Shown: piece by piece, positions 1 to 9,688 of the stretch | Numbering within the stretch: the stretch's first letter is position 1 | Layout: each line of letters begins with the position of its first letter | Assembly (NCBI RefSeq): GCF_003669015.1 | Contig: NZ_CP033069.1 | Coordinates: forward strand, 2,986,501 to 3,050,500 | Direction of reading: 5' to 3' | DNA: 64,000 nucleotides | From: Acidovorax sp. 1608163 | GTDB lineage: Bacteria > Pseudomonadota > Gammaproteobacteria > Burkholderiales > Burkholderiaceae_C | The notes under the pieces: model-generated | What the model was told of the DNA's origin: nothing | Seen by the model: the letters and a program-made list of their open reading frames with translations, nothing else | Databases searched by the model: none | Program-made: the position numbers and the translations under genes

Positions 1-821
<821 letters not shown>

Positions 822-876
822 TCAGCCACATTCATTGTAGGAATATGGCCACCCCGGGCTTTGGGGGTTTTCCCGC

Positions 877-901
877 GAAAAAGCCCCTGCTGCGAGGGGC
901 T
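877..901 (-). terminator. Rho-independent terminator of the dxs operon
   Basis: On the minus strand a 7-bp stem (AGCCCCT with AGGGGCT, loop of 6) runs straight into TTTTT. It lies about 160 bases after the dxs stop codon and before the next minus-strand gene, so it most likely ends the xseB-ispA-dxs transcript. The rest of 750-1063 shows no gene. Confidence 0.75.
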
Positions 902-1063
902 TTCAGGGTTCTGCAAGCAAGCTGGCGCCGCGCTGTCAGGGCACCATGAGAAGGGGGTGCAGCATGCGCATTTCAAGCAAGAAAAAGGGGCTTGATGAAT
1001 GGCCCCTGTCCATGCCCAAGGGTGCAAAGCAAGGCGCTCAGCCCCAGGGTCGCAAGACCCCCA

Positions 1064-2944
1064 TCAGAGGAACCGCTTTTCGATCGCAGCGCGAATCCCG
1101 GCGGCATCCAGCCCTTGCAACGACAACAGCTTGACCGGGTCGCCGTGTTCGATGAACACATCGGGCAGGCCCAGTTGCAGCACGGGCAACGTGATGCCTG
1201 CGGCGTTGAGCGCCTCGGTCACGGCGCTGCCGGCACCGCCCATGATGGAGCCCTCTTCCAGGGTGACGAGCGCATCGTGGCGCGAGGCCACGTCCAGCAG
1301 CAAGTCCACATCCACCGGCTTGGCCCAGCGCATGTTGACCACGGTGGCGTCCAGCACTTCGGCGGCTTCCAGAGCGGGGTACAGCAGGGTACCAAACGCC
1401 AGAATGGCAATGCGCGGTGGGTTGCCTGCAGCCAGACCCGAGCGCTCGCGGCGCACCTCGCCCTTGCCAAAGGGCAGCCCCTCCAGCGTGGCCAAGGGGA
1501 CGACGCCCGCGCCGCTGCCACGGGGGTAGCGCACGGCCACCGGGTGGTCTTGCTCAAAAGCGCTGCTGAGCAGCTGGCGGCATTCGCGCTCGTCGGCCGG
1601 GCAGGCCATGCTCATGTTGGGAATGCAGCGCACAAACGGAATGTCGTAGGCGCCCGCATGCGTCGCGCCGTCGGCGCCCACCAGCCCAGCGCGGTCCAGC
1701 GCAAACACCACGGGCAGGTTTTGCAAGGCCACGTCGTGGATGAGCTGGTCGTAGCCGCGCTGCAAGAAGGTGGAGTAGATGGCCACCACGGGCTTGACGC
1801 CTTCGCAGGCCATGCCTGCAGCAAAGGTCACCGCGTGCTGCTCGGCAATGCCCACGTCGTAGTAGCGATCGGGAAAGCGCTTTTCAAACTCGACCATGCC
1901 CGAGCCTTCGCGCATGGCGGGGGTGATGCCTACCAGGCGCTCATCTTGCGCGGCCATGTCGCACAGCCACTGGCCAAACACCTGGGTGAAGGTCTGCTTG
2001 GGTGCGGACGTGCTTTTGACCAAGCCCACGGCGGGGTCGAACTTGCCAGGGCCGTGGTAGGCCACAGGGTCGGCCTCGGCCAGCTTGTAGCCCTGGCCCT
2101 TTTTGGTGACCACGTGCAGGAACTGCGGGCCTTTGAGGCCCTTGATGTTCTCGAGCGTGGGGATGAGCGAGTCAAGATCGTGCCCGTCGATGGGGCCGAT
2201 GTAGTTGAAGCCGAACTTCTCGAACAGTGTGGCGGGCACCACCATGCCCTTGGCCTGCTGCTCAAAGCGCTTGGCCAGCTCCAGCAGCGGCGGCACGGGG
2301 CGCAGCACGGTCTTGCCCACGTTCTTGGCGGCGGCATAGAACTGGCCGCTCATCAGCTGCGCCAGGTACCGGTTGAGTGCGCCCACGGGGGGGCTGATGC
2401 TCATGTCGTTGTCGTTGAGGATGACAAGCAGGTTGGCATCGGTCACGCCGCCGTTGTTCAGTGCTTCAAAGGCCATGCCCGCCGTCATGGCACCGTCGCC
2501 AATGATGGCCACCGCACGGCGGTTTTCGCCCTTGCGCTTGGCCGCCATGGCCATGCCCAGTGCGGCAGAAATGCTGGTGCTGGAGTGCGCAGTGCCAAAG
2601 GTGTCGTAGGGGCTTTCGGCCCGCTGCGGAAAGCCCGAGATGCCCCCCAGTTGGCGCAAGGTGGCCATGCGGTCGCGCCGCCCGGTCAGGATTTTGTGGG
2701 GGTAGGTCTGGTGGCCCACATCCCACACCAGCCGGTCTTCGGGGGTGTTGAAGACGTGGTGCAGGGCCACGGTGAGCTCTACGGTGCCCAGGTTGGAGCT
2801 GAGGTGCCCGCCGGTTTGCGACACGCTCTCCAGCACAAAACCGCGCAGTTCCGTGGCCAGCACCTTGAGGTCTGCCCGTGACAGCTTGCGCACATCCGCC
2901 GGGTCGTTGATGGTTTGCAGCAGGGGGAAGGAGGTCGTGGCCAT
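1064..2944 (-). CDS. dxs: 1-deoxy-D-xylulose-5-phosphate synthase
   Basis: Condenses pyruvate and glyceraldehyde 3-phosphate to 1-deoxy-D-xylulose 5-phosphate, the first step of the MEP isoprenoid pathway and a precursor step for thiamine and pyridoxal. At 626 residues it has the usual family length. Visible motifs are [13 protein letters not shown] near residue 75, the thiamine-diphosphate site GDGAMTAG near 150 with a following NDN, the catalytic glutamate in [10 protein letters not shown] near 367, and the transketolase-like [15 protein letters not shown] segment. ATG 2944 is used because the family motifs start soon after it. It is the last gene of xseB-ispA-dxs, and a palindromic repeat sits immediately upstream of its start. 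Confidence 0.97.
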   Translation of the reverse strand: MATTSFPLLQTINDPADVRKLSRADLKVLATELRGFVLESVSQTGGHLSSNLGTVELTVALHHVFNTPEDRLVWDVGHQTYPHKILTGRRDRMATLRQLGGISGFPQRAESPYDTFGTAHSSTSISAALGMAMAAKRKGENRRAVAIIGDGAMTAGMAFEALNNGGVTDANLLVILNDNDMSISPPVGALNRYLAQLMSGQFYAAAKNVGKTVLRPVPPLLELAKRFEQQAKGMVVPATLFEKFGFNYIGPIDGHDLDSLIPTLENIKGLKGPQFLHVVTKKGQGYKLAEADPVAYHGPGKFDPAVGLVKSTSAPKQTFTQVFGQWLCDMAAQDERLVGITPAMREGSGMVEFEKRFPDRYYDVGIAEQHAVTFAAGMACEGVKPVVAIYSTFLQRGYDQLIHDVALQNLPVVFALDRAGLVGADGATHAGAYDIPFVRCIPNMSMACPADERECRQLLSSAFEQDHPVAVRYPRGSGAGVVPLATLEGLPFGKGEVRRERSGLAAGNPPRIAILAFGTLLYPALEAAEVLDATVVNMRWAKPVDVDLLLDVASRHDALVTLEEGSIMGGAGSAVTEALNAAGITLPVLQLGLPDVFIEHGDPVKLLSLQGLDAAGIRAAIEKRFL

Positions 2945-2945
2945 T

Positions 2946-2994
2946 TACTATTATTTTGATAGCTGCCAGCGCTTTATCTATAAGCGCCAGGGGC
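2946..2994. repeat. Dispersed palindromic repeat, copy 1 (ispA-dxs spacer)
   Basis: Imperfect copy of the AGCGCTAGCAGCTAT palindrome family: ATTTTGATAGCTGCCAGCGCT, a short loop, then AAGCGCCAGG. It begins two bases upstream of the dxs start codon, inside the operon transcript, so its RNA would fold right over the dxs ribosome-binding region. Confidence 0.75.
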
Positions 2995-3047
2995 TGATTG
3001 AATACATATTCCAGGCGACATGCAGGGTGGGCCGCAGCGTCGCCCGG

Positions 3048-3980
3048 TCAGTGCGATCGGCGCACCACCATGTCGGCCAGGGCCGCCAGGGCACGCACGT
3101 CGGGCAAACCACTGTCTGCCAGCGCTGCATGGGCGGCGGCCAGCAACTCGCTGGCGTAGGCCTGCGCTGCAGCCAGCCCCAGCAGCGACACATAGGTGGG
3201 CTTGTCGCTGGCAGCGTCCTTGCCTGCCGTTTTGCCCAGTGTGGCCGAGTCGGCAATCACGTCCAGGATATCGTCGACCACCTGAAACGCCAGCCCCACG
3301 GCTGCACCGTAGGCTTGCAAGGCCGCTTTGGCCTGGGGCGGCACGCAGGCGCAGGCGGCGCCCATCATGACGCTGCCCTCCAGCAAAGCCCCTGTCTTGA
3401 GGCGGTGCATCTCGCGCAGTTGGTCTTCGGTCAACGCAAGCCCCACGCTGGCCAGGTCAATCGCCTGCCCACCGGCCATGCCGGCAGAGCCAGCCGCATG
3501 CGCCAGTTGGCGGCACAGGCTGGCCTGCACAGCACTCGGAATGCGCTCATCGTCAGGGGTGAGCAGCTCAAAGGCAAAAGCCTGCAGCGCATCGCCTGCG
3601 AGCAGGGCCTGGGCCTCGCCAAACTGCACATGCACCGTGGGCTTGCCACGGCGCAGCACGTCGTTGTCCATGCAGGGCATGTCGTCGTGCACCAGCGAGT
3701 AAGCGTGAATCAGTTCCACCGCGCAGGCTGCGCGCAAGGCGGCTTCGTCGGCACCGCTGCGATCGGCAGCACCCCAAGTGCTCTGGCGCGTACTGAGTGC
3801 GGCCTCGTACGCAGCCATCACCAGCAGCGGACGCAGGCGTTTGCCGCCGTCCAGCACAGCGTAGCGCATGGCATCGCCCAGTCCGGCCGGGGCACCCTGC
3901 CCCACCCAGCGCGACAGGGCTTGCTCCACGCACTCCAGGTGTTCGCGGCTCCAGCTTCCCAGGTCCCACGCGGCGCTCAT
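3048..3980 (-). CDS. ispA: Farnesyl diphosphate synthase (short-chain polyprenyl synthetase)
   Basis: Cytosolic prenyltransferase that joins isopentenyl diphosphate to allylic diphosphates, giving geranyl then farnesyl diphosphate. The first aspartate-rich motif is DDMPCMDND and the second is DDILD, with [10 protein letters not shown] and the GKPTVH segment in family order; 310 residues is normal. I start it at ATG 3980 (MSAAWDLGS) rather than at the ATG four codons earlier, because 3980 forms an ATGA overlap with the xseB stop, the usual sign of translational coupling. It lies between xseB and dxs, so this operon makes both the MEP entry enzyme and the C15 product. Confidence 0.95.
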   Translation of the reverse strand: MSAAWDLGSWSREHLECVEQALSRWVGQGAPAGLGDAMRYAVLDGGKRLRPLLVMAAYEAALSTRQSTWGAADRSGADEAALRAACAVELIHAYSLVHDDMPCMDNDVLRRGKPTVHVQFGEAQALLAGDALQAFAFELLTPDDERIPSAVQASLCRQLAHAAGSAGMAGGQAIDLASVGLALTEDQLREMHRLKTGALLEGSVMMGAACACVPPQAKAALQAYGAAVGLAFQVVDDILDVIADSATLGKTAGKDAASDKPTYVSLLGLAAAQAYASELLAAAHAALADSGLPDVRALAALADMVVRRSH

Positions 3981-4219
3981 TCTTGCCCCCAAGCCTGCAG
4001 GCTGCCTTCGTCCAGCACCTTGATCTGGTCTTGCACCGCATCAAGCCGCTTGCGGCAAAACGCCAGCAACACGGCGCCGCGCTGGTAGCCCGCCAGCATC
4101 TGGTCCAGGGGCATCTGGCCCGATTCGATGCGGGTGACCAATTGCTCCAGCTCTTCCAGCGCAGCTTCGTAGCTGGCGGGCTCTTGGGGCAGTTCGGTCT
4201 TGGGGGTGGCCTTGGGCAT
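3977..4219 (-). CDS. xseB: Exodeoxyribonuclease VII small subunit
   Basis: Small subunit of ExoVII, which binds the large subunit XseA and helps degrade single-stranded DNA to acid-soluble oligonucleotides. The 80-residue protein carries the family core [19 protein letters not shown], then a helix with [12 protein letters not shown] and a LAFCRKRLD segment. It is the first gene of the xseB-ispA-dxs operon and overlaps ispA by four bases. The large-subunit gene is not in this window. Confidence 0.95.
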   Translation of the reverse strand: MPKATPKTELPQEPASYEAALEELEQLVTRIESGQMPLDQMLAGYQRGAVLLAFCRKRLDAVQDQIKVLDEGSLQAWGQE

Positions 4220-4403
4220 GGGCTTGTGGGCAGTGCGCGCAGATGAAAACGGGCGATTTTAGGCGCAGCCTCTACACCGAGACAGACTACAGGGCCGTTT
4301 ATTGCAAATCACAGCCCGCCACGCCATCGCAAAAACTGCCAAGACTCTGTCCTCGATCAATTCTCAATACACGTAAGGGGGCTGCGGGAATAACCCCACC
4401 GCC

Positions 4404-4409
4404 TATAAT
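4404..4409 (+). promoter_or_regulatory. Perfect -10 box TATAAT, orphan promoter candidate
   Basis: CCGCCTATAATCCC carries an exact sigma-70 -10 hexamer on the plus strand. No good -35 hexamer is visible 16-18 bases upstream. The predicted start near 4416 would fall just before the terminator hairpin at 4422-4455, so the product would be an RNA of about 40 bases unless transcription reads through into the Rieske gene. Confidence 0.45.
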
Positions 4410-4421
4410 CCCATTCCCGTC

Positions 4422-4455
4422 AAGCCGGCTACCCACCCTAGCCGGCTTCTTTTTT
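4422..4455 (+). terminator. Intrinsic terminator without an upstream plus-strand gene
   Basis: A 9-bp perfect stem (AAGCCGGCT and AGCCGGCTT, loop of 9) is followed by a T-rich tail ending CTTTTTT. Everything immediately upstream is coded on the other strand, so it cannot end a gene here; a leader attenuator for the Rieske gene or the end of a tiny RNA are the options. The rest of 4220-4522 shows nothing recognisable. Confidence 0.7.
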
Positions 4456-4522
4456 CCCAGATGCGCATTCTGCGCACCTCCCGCACTTTCTCCCTGTGGG
4501 GAGTCTTTAGGTCAGGTCACCC

Positions 4523-5659
4523 ATGTCTGATTTAAGTCTTCAACTGCAGCAGGCCGCGAGCCAACTACCAGTTTCAAGCTACTTTGACGATGCGCTGCTC
4601 CAGCGCGAGCTGGACACCATCTTCCAGCGCGGGCCCCGTTATCTGGGGCACCAATTGTCTGTGCCCAATGCGGGCGACTATTACGCACTGCCCCAGGAGG
4701 GCGAGGGCCGCGCGCTGGTGCGCAACGCGCAGGGCGGGATTGAACTCATCTCCAACGTGTGCCGCCACCGGCAGGCGGTCATGCTCAAGGGCAAGGGCTC
4801 CTTGCACACCCAGCAAAAAGGCAGCGCGGGCGGCAACATCGTGTGCCCGCTGCACCGCTGGACCTACAGCCCCAAGGGCGAGCTGCTGGGCGCGCCGCAT
4901 TTTGCGCACGACCCCTGCCTGAACCTCAACAACTACAAGCTGCGCGAATGGAACGGTCTTCTGTTTGAAGACAACGGCTACGACGTGGCCGCAGACCTGG
5001 CACAAATGGGCCCGCAGGCCGATTTGAGCTTTGAGGGCTATGTGCTGGACCATGTGGAGCTGCACGAGTGCAACTACAACTGGAAGACCTTCATCGAGGT
5101 CTATCTGGAGGACTACCACGTCGGCCCCTTCCACCCCGGCCTGGGCAGCTTCGTCACTTGCGACGACCTGCGCTGGGAGTTTGGCAAGAACTACTCGGTG
5201 CAGACCGTGGGCGTGGCCAACCGCCTGGGCAAGGCCGGCAGCCCCGTGTACGAGCGCTGGCACGAAGCCCTGCTGGCCTACCGCAATGGCGAGCCGCCCA
5301 AGCACGGCGCCATCTGGCTCACGCTGTACCCGCACATCATGGTGGAGTGGTACCCGCATGTGCTCACCGTGTCCACGCTGCACCCCATCAGCCCGACCAA
5401 GACACTGAACATGGTGGAGTTCTATTACCCCGAAGAAATCGCAGCGTTCGAGCGCGAATTCGTCGAGGCGCAGAAGGCCGCCTACATGGAGACTTGCATC
5501 GAGGACGACGAGATCGGCGAGCGCATGGATGCGGGCCGCAAGGCCTTGCTGGAGCGCGGCGACAACGAGGTCGGCCCCTACCAGAGCCCCATGGAAGACG
5601 GCATGCAGCACTTTCACGAGTGGTACCGCCAGACCATGGGAAGCTTGACACCCCCCTGA
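4523..5659 (+). CDS. Aromatic ring-hydroxylating oxygenase, Rieske alpha subunit
   Basis: Rieske-type mononuclear iron oxygenase subunit; substrate unknown. The [2Fe-2S] ligands are plain: C80-x-H82 in NVCRHRQ and C108-x2-H111 in VCPLHRW. The catalytic half has EDYHVGPFHPG, with H199 and H204 as iron ligands of the usual 2-His-carboxylate site. The 378-residue length fits the group. No ferredoxin or reductase gene is adjacent, so electrons must come from elsewhere; the ferredoxin-reductase gene at 55687 is one candidate but this is speculation. The start ATG follows the leader hairpin at 4422-4455. The last codons (SLTPP) run into a GC-rich repeat that also holds the stop codon. Confidence 0.9.
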   Translation: MSDLSLQLQQAASQLPVSSYFDDALLQRELDTIFQRGPRYLGHQLSVPNAGDYYALPQEGEGRALVRNAQGGIELISNVCRHRQAVMLKGKGSLHTQQKGSAGGNIVCPLHRWTYSPKGELLGAPHFAHDPCLNLNNYKLREWNGLLFEDNGYDVAADLAQMGPQADLSFEGYVLDHVELHECNYNWKTFIEVYLEDYHVGPFHPGLGSFVTCDDLRWEFGKNYSVQTVGVANRLGKAGSPVYERWHEALLAYRNGEPPKHGAIWLTLYPHIMVEWYPHVLTVSTLHPISPTKTLNMVEFYYPEEIAAFEREFVEAQKAAYMETCIEDDEIGERMDAGRKALLERGDNEVGPYQSPMEDGMQHFHEWYRQTMGSLTPP

Positions 5660-5735
5660 GCCGCTTCGCGCCTTCCCCCAAGGGGGACGCCCCCGGCGCG
5701 GCGGGGCGGCCCTTGCGCGGGGGCACTGGGTTGGT
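5650..5735. repeat. GC-rich interspersed repeat, copy 1
   Basis: Contains CCCCCTGAGCCGCTTCGCG, a CCCCCAAGGGGG dyad, and GGGGCGGCCCTTGCGCGG. Related copies lie at 19984-20080 (same orientation) and 60790-60876 (inverted). It overlaps the stop codon of the Rieske gene. Confidence 0.7.
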
Positions 5736-5847
5736 TCGCGCCTGTGTTGAGGCTATAGCCATCTCGCACACCCCTTGGCCGTCGAAGCGACAAACTGCCC
5801 TGCGAATGCCTGCCGAATCACCGTACCTGTTGCGCCTGCTCTCATTA

Positions 5848-5893
5848 GAATAGCTGCCAGCGCTGGATCAACCAGCCTTGGCGGCTATTTTTA
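5848..5893. repeat. Dispersed palindromic repeat, copy 2
   Basis: Diverged copy of the palindrome family: AATAGCTGCCAGCGCTGG, loop, then CCTTGGCGGCTATTTTTA. It ends about 30 bases before the start of the EamA permease gene. Confidence 0.65.
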
Positions 5894-5922
5894 CTTCAAC
5901 CCTCTGAACAGGTTCACCCTCG

Positions 5923-6834
5923 ATGCAAGCCCTCTGGATGGTGTTGGCCGCTTTCCTTTTTGCCAGCATGGGGGTGTGCGTGAAGATGGCATCGGCCCAC
6001 TTCAACGCGGCAGAGCTGGTGTGCTATCGGGGCTTCATCGGCATCGCCATCCTGTGGCTGCTGGCCCGCTCGCAACGGGTGTCCCTGGCCACCCAATTCC
6101 CCGGCATGCACGCCTGGCGCAGCCTGGTGGGCGTGGTGTCTTTGGGGGCATGGTTCTATTCCATTGGCCAATTGCCGCTGGCCACAGCCATGACGCTCAA
6201 CTACATGAGCAGCGTGTGGATTGCCGCATTTTTGGTGGGCGGCGCATTGATCGCATGGCGCCCCTCGGCCACCTCCCCACGGCCCGCTTTTCAAGGCTCA
6301 CTGGTGGTCACGGTGCTCACGGGGTTTGTCGGCGTGGTGCTCATGCTGCGCCCTAGCCTCGACCAAAACCAGGCTTTTGCAGGGCTCATTGGCCTCATCT
6401 CAGGCATGACGGCCGCCTTCGCCTACATGCAGGTGATGGCATTGTCGCGCTTGGGCGAACCTGAGTCGCGCACGGTCTTTTACTTTGCCGTAGGGTCTGC
6501 CACAGCCGGAGGGCTGGCTTTGCTGTTCACCGGCACCTCCGCCTGGCCGGGTTGGCCCGCCCTGTGGCTGCTGCCCATTGGCGTGCTGGCTGCAGGTGGC
6601 CAGCTGTGCATGACGCGCGCCTACGCCACCGCCAAAACCCCACGCGGCACGCTGGTAGTGGCCAATCTACAGTATTCCGGCATTGTGTTTGCTGCCATCT
6701 ACAGCGTGGTGCTGTTCAATGACCAGATCCCAACCATTGGATGGGTGGGAATGGTGTTGATTGTGGGCAGCGGTATCGTGGCGACCGTGCTGCGTGCGCG
6801 TGCCGCCCCCGACAGCCCAGCGGAAGAACATTGA
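5923..6834 (+). CDS. DMT-superfamily permease (EamA family)
   Basis: Inner-membrane permease of the drug/metabolite transporter superfamily; substrate unknown. The 303 residues hold about ten hydrophobic helices in the two-fold EamA arrangement, starting LWMVLAAFLFASMGV. The second half repeats the pattern of the first, and the end of its first half carries the loop after ALIAWRPS. The length is typical. The stop is 25 bases before the sulfurtransferase start, so the two are probably co-transcribed; a joint role in moving or handling a sulfur compound is possible but not shown. A palindromic repeat occupies the leader. Confidence 0.88.
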   Translation: MQALWMVLAAFLFASMGVCVKMASAHFNAAELVCYRGFIGIAILWLLARSQRVSLATQFPGMHAWRSLVGVVSLGAWFYSIGQLPLATAMTLNYMSSVWIAAFLVGGALIAWRPSATSPRPAFQGSLVVTVLTGFVGVVLMLRPSLDQNQAFAGLIGLISGMTAAFAYMQVMALSRLGEPESRTVFYFAVGSATAGGLALLFTGTSAWPGWPALWLLPIGVLAAGGQLCMTRAYATAKTPRGTLVVANLQYSGIVFAAIYSVVLFNDQIPTIGWVGMVLIVGSGIVATVLRARAAPDSPAEEH

Positions 6835-6859
6835 AGTGCCATTCAAGGAGCCTTTGCCA

Positions 6860-7759
6860 ATGACCTACACCACCCTCATCACCCCCACCGAATTGCAAGC
6901 CCTGCAGGCCAGCGGCCAGCCGTTGATGGTGTTTGACTGCAGCTTTGAGCTGATGCAGCCATCGGCCGGGGCGCAGGCGTTTGCGCAGGCGCACATCCCC
7001 GGTGCGGTGTACGCCGACCTGGACAAGCACCTGAGCGCCAAGCACGGCACCCCGGGCGCCCACGGCACCATGGTGGCCCAAGAGGCAGACCAGCCCGCCT
7101 CTGGCGGGCGCCACCCCCTGCCCAGCCGCGAACGCTTTGCGACGTGGCTGTCGAGCGTGGGCTTCGCCAATGGCATGCAGGCCGTGGTGTACGACCGCAA
7201 CGGCGCCAACTACTGCGGACGCCTGTGGTGGATGCTCAAGTGGGCGGGCCACGATGCCGTGGCCGTGCTCGACGGCGGCCTGCAAGCCTGGCAAGCCGAA
7301 GGCGGCACAGTGGCCAGCGGCGACGAGCCCAGCCATTTTCAAAGCCACTTTGTATTAAAGGAGCCTCTGCGCCGCTTGGTCACAGCCACAGAGGTGCTGC
7401 AAAACCTGCAGCAACCAGGGCAAACCGTGGTGGACGCACGGGGTGCGCCGCGCTACCGGGGCGAGGTGGAACCGCTGGACCCGGTGGCGGGCCACATTCC
7501 GGGTGCGCTGAACCGGCCCTTTGGCGACAACCTGGGGCCTGACGGCCGCTTCAAGCCTGCCGCTATGCTGCGTGCGGAGTTTGAAACGCTGCTGGCAGGC
7601 CGCGCGCCAGGCTCTGTGGTGCACCAGTGCGGCAGCGGCGTGAGCGCGGTGCCCAATGTGCTGGCCATGGAAGTCGCCGGACTCGGAAAAACATCACTTT
7701 TTGCGGGCAGTTGGAGCGAGTGGTGCAGTGATTCCACCCGCCCTGTTGAACGCGGATAA
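6860..7759 (+). CDS. Thiosulfate/3-mercaptopyruvate sulfurtransferase (two-domain rhodanese)
   Basis: Two tandem rhodanese domains that would transfer sulfane sulfur from thiosulfate or 3-mercaptopyruvate to cyanide or a thiol. The N-terminal domain opens LMVFDCSFEL and holds HIPGAVYADLD; the C-terminal domain has VVDARGAPRYRGE, AGHIPGALNRPFG and the catalytic loop CGSGVSAVPN. CGSGV points to the mercaptopyruvate sulfurtransferase branch, though thiosulfate use cannot be excluded. The start is ATG 6860 because AAGGAG lies 10 bases upstream; an in-frame upstream extension overlaps the permease gene and is not credible. The protein has 299 residues. A small hairpin (AAGGCC-TTCT-GGCCTT, 7814-7829) follows the gene. 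Confidence 0.92.
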   Translation: MTYTTLITPTELQALQASGQPLMVFDCSFELMQPSAGAQAFAQAHIPGAVYADLDKHLSAKHGTPGAHGTMVAQEADQPASGGRHPLPSRERFATWLSSVGFANGMQAVVYDRNGANYCGRLWWMLKWAGHDAVAVLDGGLQAWQAEGGTVASGDEPSHFQSHFVLKEPLRRLVTATEVLQNLQQPGQTVVDARGAPRYRGEVEPLDPVAGHIPGALNRPFGDNLGPDGRFKPAAMLRAEFETLLAGRAPGSVVHQCGSGVSAVPNVLAMEVAGLGKTSLFAGSWSEWCSDSTRPVERG

Positions 7760-8003
7760 ACACGCCGGACATGGTTGCAACAAGTTGTTAGCAGCATGCA
7801 TTTACCTGGGGAGAAGGCCTTCTGGCCTTAGGTTCGTGTAAGGCAAATTCCTACAAAGCCCACCCTTAAACCAGACACGCGGCACAGTCAAAAACGGACT
7901 TAATTTTTGATTGGGGCGGTTTCACAATCCATTTCAACGGATCACGCAAAACATGCAAGCCGCATGCAACGCAAGACCCGGGACTGGAAAAAAGGAAGCC
8001 GCC

Positions 8004-8330
8004 ATGACCAACGAACAAATCCTCGCCGAAATCCGCGAAGCCAACCTCACTTACCTGATGCTGGCCCAGAACCTGATTCGCCAGGACAAGGCCGAAGCCG
8101 TGTTCCGCTTGGGCATGAACGAAGAAGCCGCTGACATTCTGGCCTCGCTGTCTGCCGCCCAGGTGCTCAAGCTGGCTTCACGCAACACGCTGCTGTGCAG
8201 CTTCCGTGTGGACGACAACCTGGTGTGGAGCTTGCTGACCAACCACACCGCCAAGAAGGTGGGCAACGAAGCCACCAACACCTTGCACGCCAACATCCTC
8301 ATGGCCAGCCGCGTGTCGGAAGTGCTCTGA
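8004..8330 (+). CDS. flhD: Flagellar transcriptional activator FlhD
   Basis: Subunit of the FlhD4C2 master activator that switches on class II flagellar promoters with sigma-70. The 108 residues start MTNEQILAEIREANLTYLM and contain LAQNLIRQDKAEAVFRLGM, the family core. ATG 8004 is chosen because AAAGGAAG precedes it; an upstream in-frame codon at 7911 would add an unrelated tail. It is followed 48 bases later by flhC. The 244-base stretch before it (7760-8003) has only a small hairpin and AT-rich patches, as expected for a heavily regulated leader, but I cannot name operators. Confidence 0.94.
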   Translation: MTNEQILAEIREANLTYLMLAQNLIRQDKAEAVFRLGMNEEAADILASLSAAQVLKLASRNTLLCSFRVDDNLVWSLLTNHTAKKVGNEATNTLHANILMASRVSEVL

Positions 8331-8378
8331 GCACTGACCACCGCCGCTTCTGCCCCCAGCCCCTCACGAAAGCCCGCC

Positions 8379-8927
8379 ATGTCCGCACCCGCCGCCACCG
8401 TCAAAAGCGTACTGAATGAATCCAAGCAGATCGAACGCGCTGCCATGCTCATCCAGATGGGTGCCCGCATGCAGGTGCTGGAGTCGGAAACCACGCTGTC
8501 TTACGAGCGCCTGATTCGCCTGTACAAAGAAATCGCTGGCAAGTCGCCATCCAAGGGCCAGTTGCCCTTCTCCACCGACTGGTTTCTGACCTGGCAAGAA
8601 AACATCCACAGCTCGCTGTTCCTGAACATCTACGAATACCTGTCCAAGGGCGTGGATCTCGACGCTGTGGAACTGCTGACCAAGGCCTATCGCCTGTACA
8701 ACGAGCAAGTGGCCACCGCCGAGATCGAGCCCCTGCTGTCTTTCACCCGCGCCTGGCGCCTGGTGAAGTTTGTGGACGCAGGCATGCTCACGCGCACCAA
8801 GTGCAGCCAGTGCAGCGGCCAGTTTGTGACCGAGTTGTATGAAAACCGCCATTTCACCTGCGGCCTGTGCAACCCCCCTGCCCGTGCAGGCAAGAGCAAG
8901 ACGGCTGGCGCCTTGATGCTACACTGA
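8379..8927 (+). CDS. flhC: Flagellar transcriptional activator FlhC
   Basis: DNA-binding partner of FlhD in the master regulator of flagellar genes. The 182-residue protein has the zinc site formed by C142-x2-C145 (TKCSQC) and C161-x2-C164 (CGLC), and the conserved LPFSTDWFLTWQENIHSS. It sits directly downstream of flhD and ends at a palindromic repeat that faces the oppositely oriented flgO gene. Beta-proteobacterial FlhC proteins are of this size. Confidence 0.96.
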   Translation: MSAPAATVKSVLNESKQIERAAMLIQMGARMQVLESETTLSYERLIRLYKEIAGKSPSKGQLPFSTDWFLTWQENIHSSLFLNIYEYLSKGVDLDAVELLTKAYRLYNEQVATAEIEPLLSFTRAWRLVKFVDAGMLTRTKCSQCSGQFVTELYENRHFTCGLCNPPARAGKSKTAGALMLH

Positions 8928-8949
8928 AACGCTCGCATTTTTTCCAATA

Positions 8950-9001
8950 AAAATAGCTGCTAGCGCTTGATTTACAAACGCTAGCAGCTATTATTTTTAT
9001 A
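8950..9001. repeat. Dispersed palindromic repeat, copy 3 (bidirectional terminator position)
   Basis: Best-preserved copy: perfect 14-base arms (AATAGCTGCTAGCG at 8952-8965 and its complement at 8979-8992) around a 13-base loop, with T-rich sequence on both sides. It lies between convergent flhC and flgO and could end both transcripts. Confidence 0.85.
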
Positions 9002-9079
9002 GCACTCATTGCACAAAGAGATGCTCCAGGTGCTCGCATGGCATCAGCGCCAGCAGCACCGGGCCACCCATCCACCGCT

Positions 9080-9648
9080 TCAGTAGCGCAACGCTCCGTT
9101 GGCCAGCAGCACGCGCACGTTGTCTTCCATCGGCAGCGAATAATCGTGCGCCGCCACCACGGCATTGCCCGCCGGGGTGACCAGCTTCAGGCTGATGTAC
9201 AGCGCGGAGGCGGACGCAGCATAGGTGCCCACCACCACGGCCTGCGCATCGTGGCTTTGGCTGACCTCTCGCACCTCGCGCGACAGCAGCAACTCACCCT
9301 GCTCACGCTGCAGCGCCACGCTGTCGCGCAGCTTCAGCTCCACCACGCGCAGTCCCCGCTGCACCATGCGCCCCGCGATCTGTTCTGAAAAAATGCGCCC
9401 CAGGCGCGACGACTCTGTGACCCGGTCCACATTGACCAAGGTACCCACCATGATGGGGTGCTGCGCGTCCAGCGGTGCCTGCGCCAGCAAGGCATCCACC
9501 GCCCGATGATTGGCCTCGATCAGGTTGGTGGGAAACCACGCTGCCCCAGGCCTGTCGCCGTAGTAAAAGCTGCTGCATGCAGACAAGCCCCCACGGTGAG
9601 TGCGGTGGCGGCCAACCGGGCCGTGCTGAGGAAATGTCGGCGGTTCAT
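9080..9648 (-). pseudogene. flgO: FlgO-family outer-membrane lipoprotein, frameshifted in a G5 run
   Basis: FlgO is an outer-membrane lipoprotein needed for normal motility in Vibrio. The body from about 9586 down reads NLIEANHRAVDALLAQ, then VDRVTESSRLGRIFSEQIAGR, then a segment ending NGALRY, fitting the FlgO domain. The only good start, ATG 9648, begins a Tat-like signal (MNRRHFLSTARL) in a different frame. Adding one G to the five-G run (plus coordinates 9588-9592) joins the two frames and creates the lipobox LSAC. So the intact gene would be about 190 codons. Either the base was lost in sequencing or the gene is newly broken. It follows the lipoprotein gene at 9689-10450 by 40 bases. Confidence 0.8.
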
Positions 9649-9688
9649 GGCTAGGCGCTCAAGGTTTGCTCGGAAGGTTGCGGGGGGA

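Noticed and set aside
992..2881. 629-codon open frame on the plus strand
   Set aside because: It is the antisense shadow of dxs; the protein is His/Gln/Gly-rich without any family wording, a common artefact in GC-rich genes.
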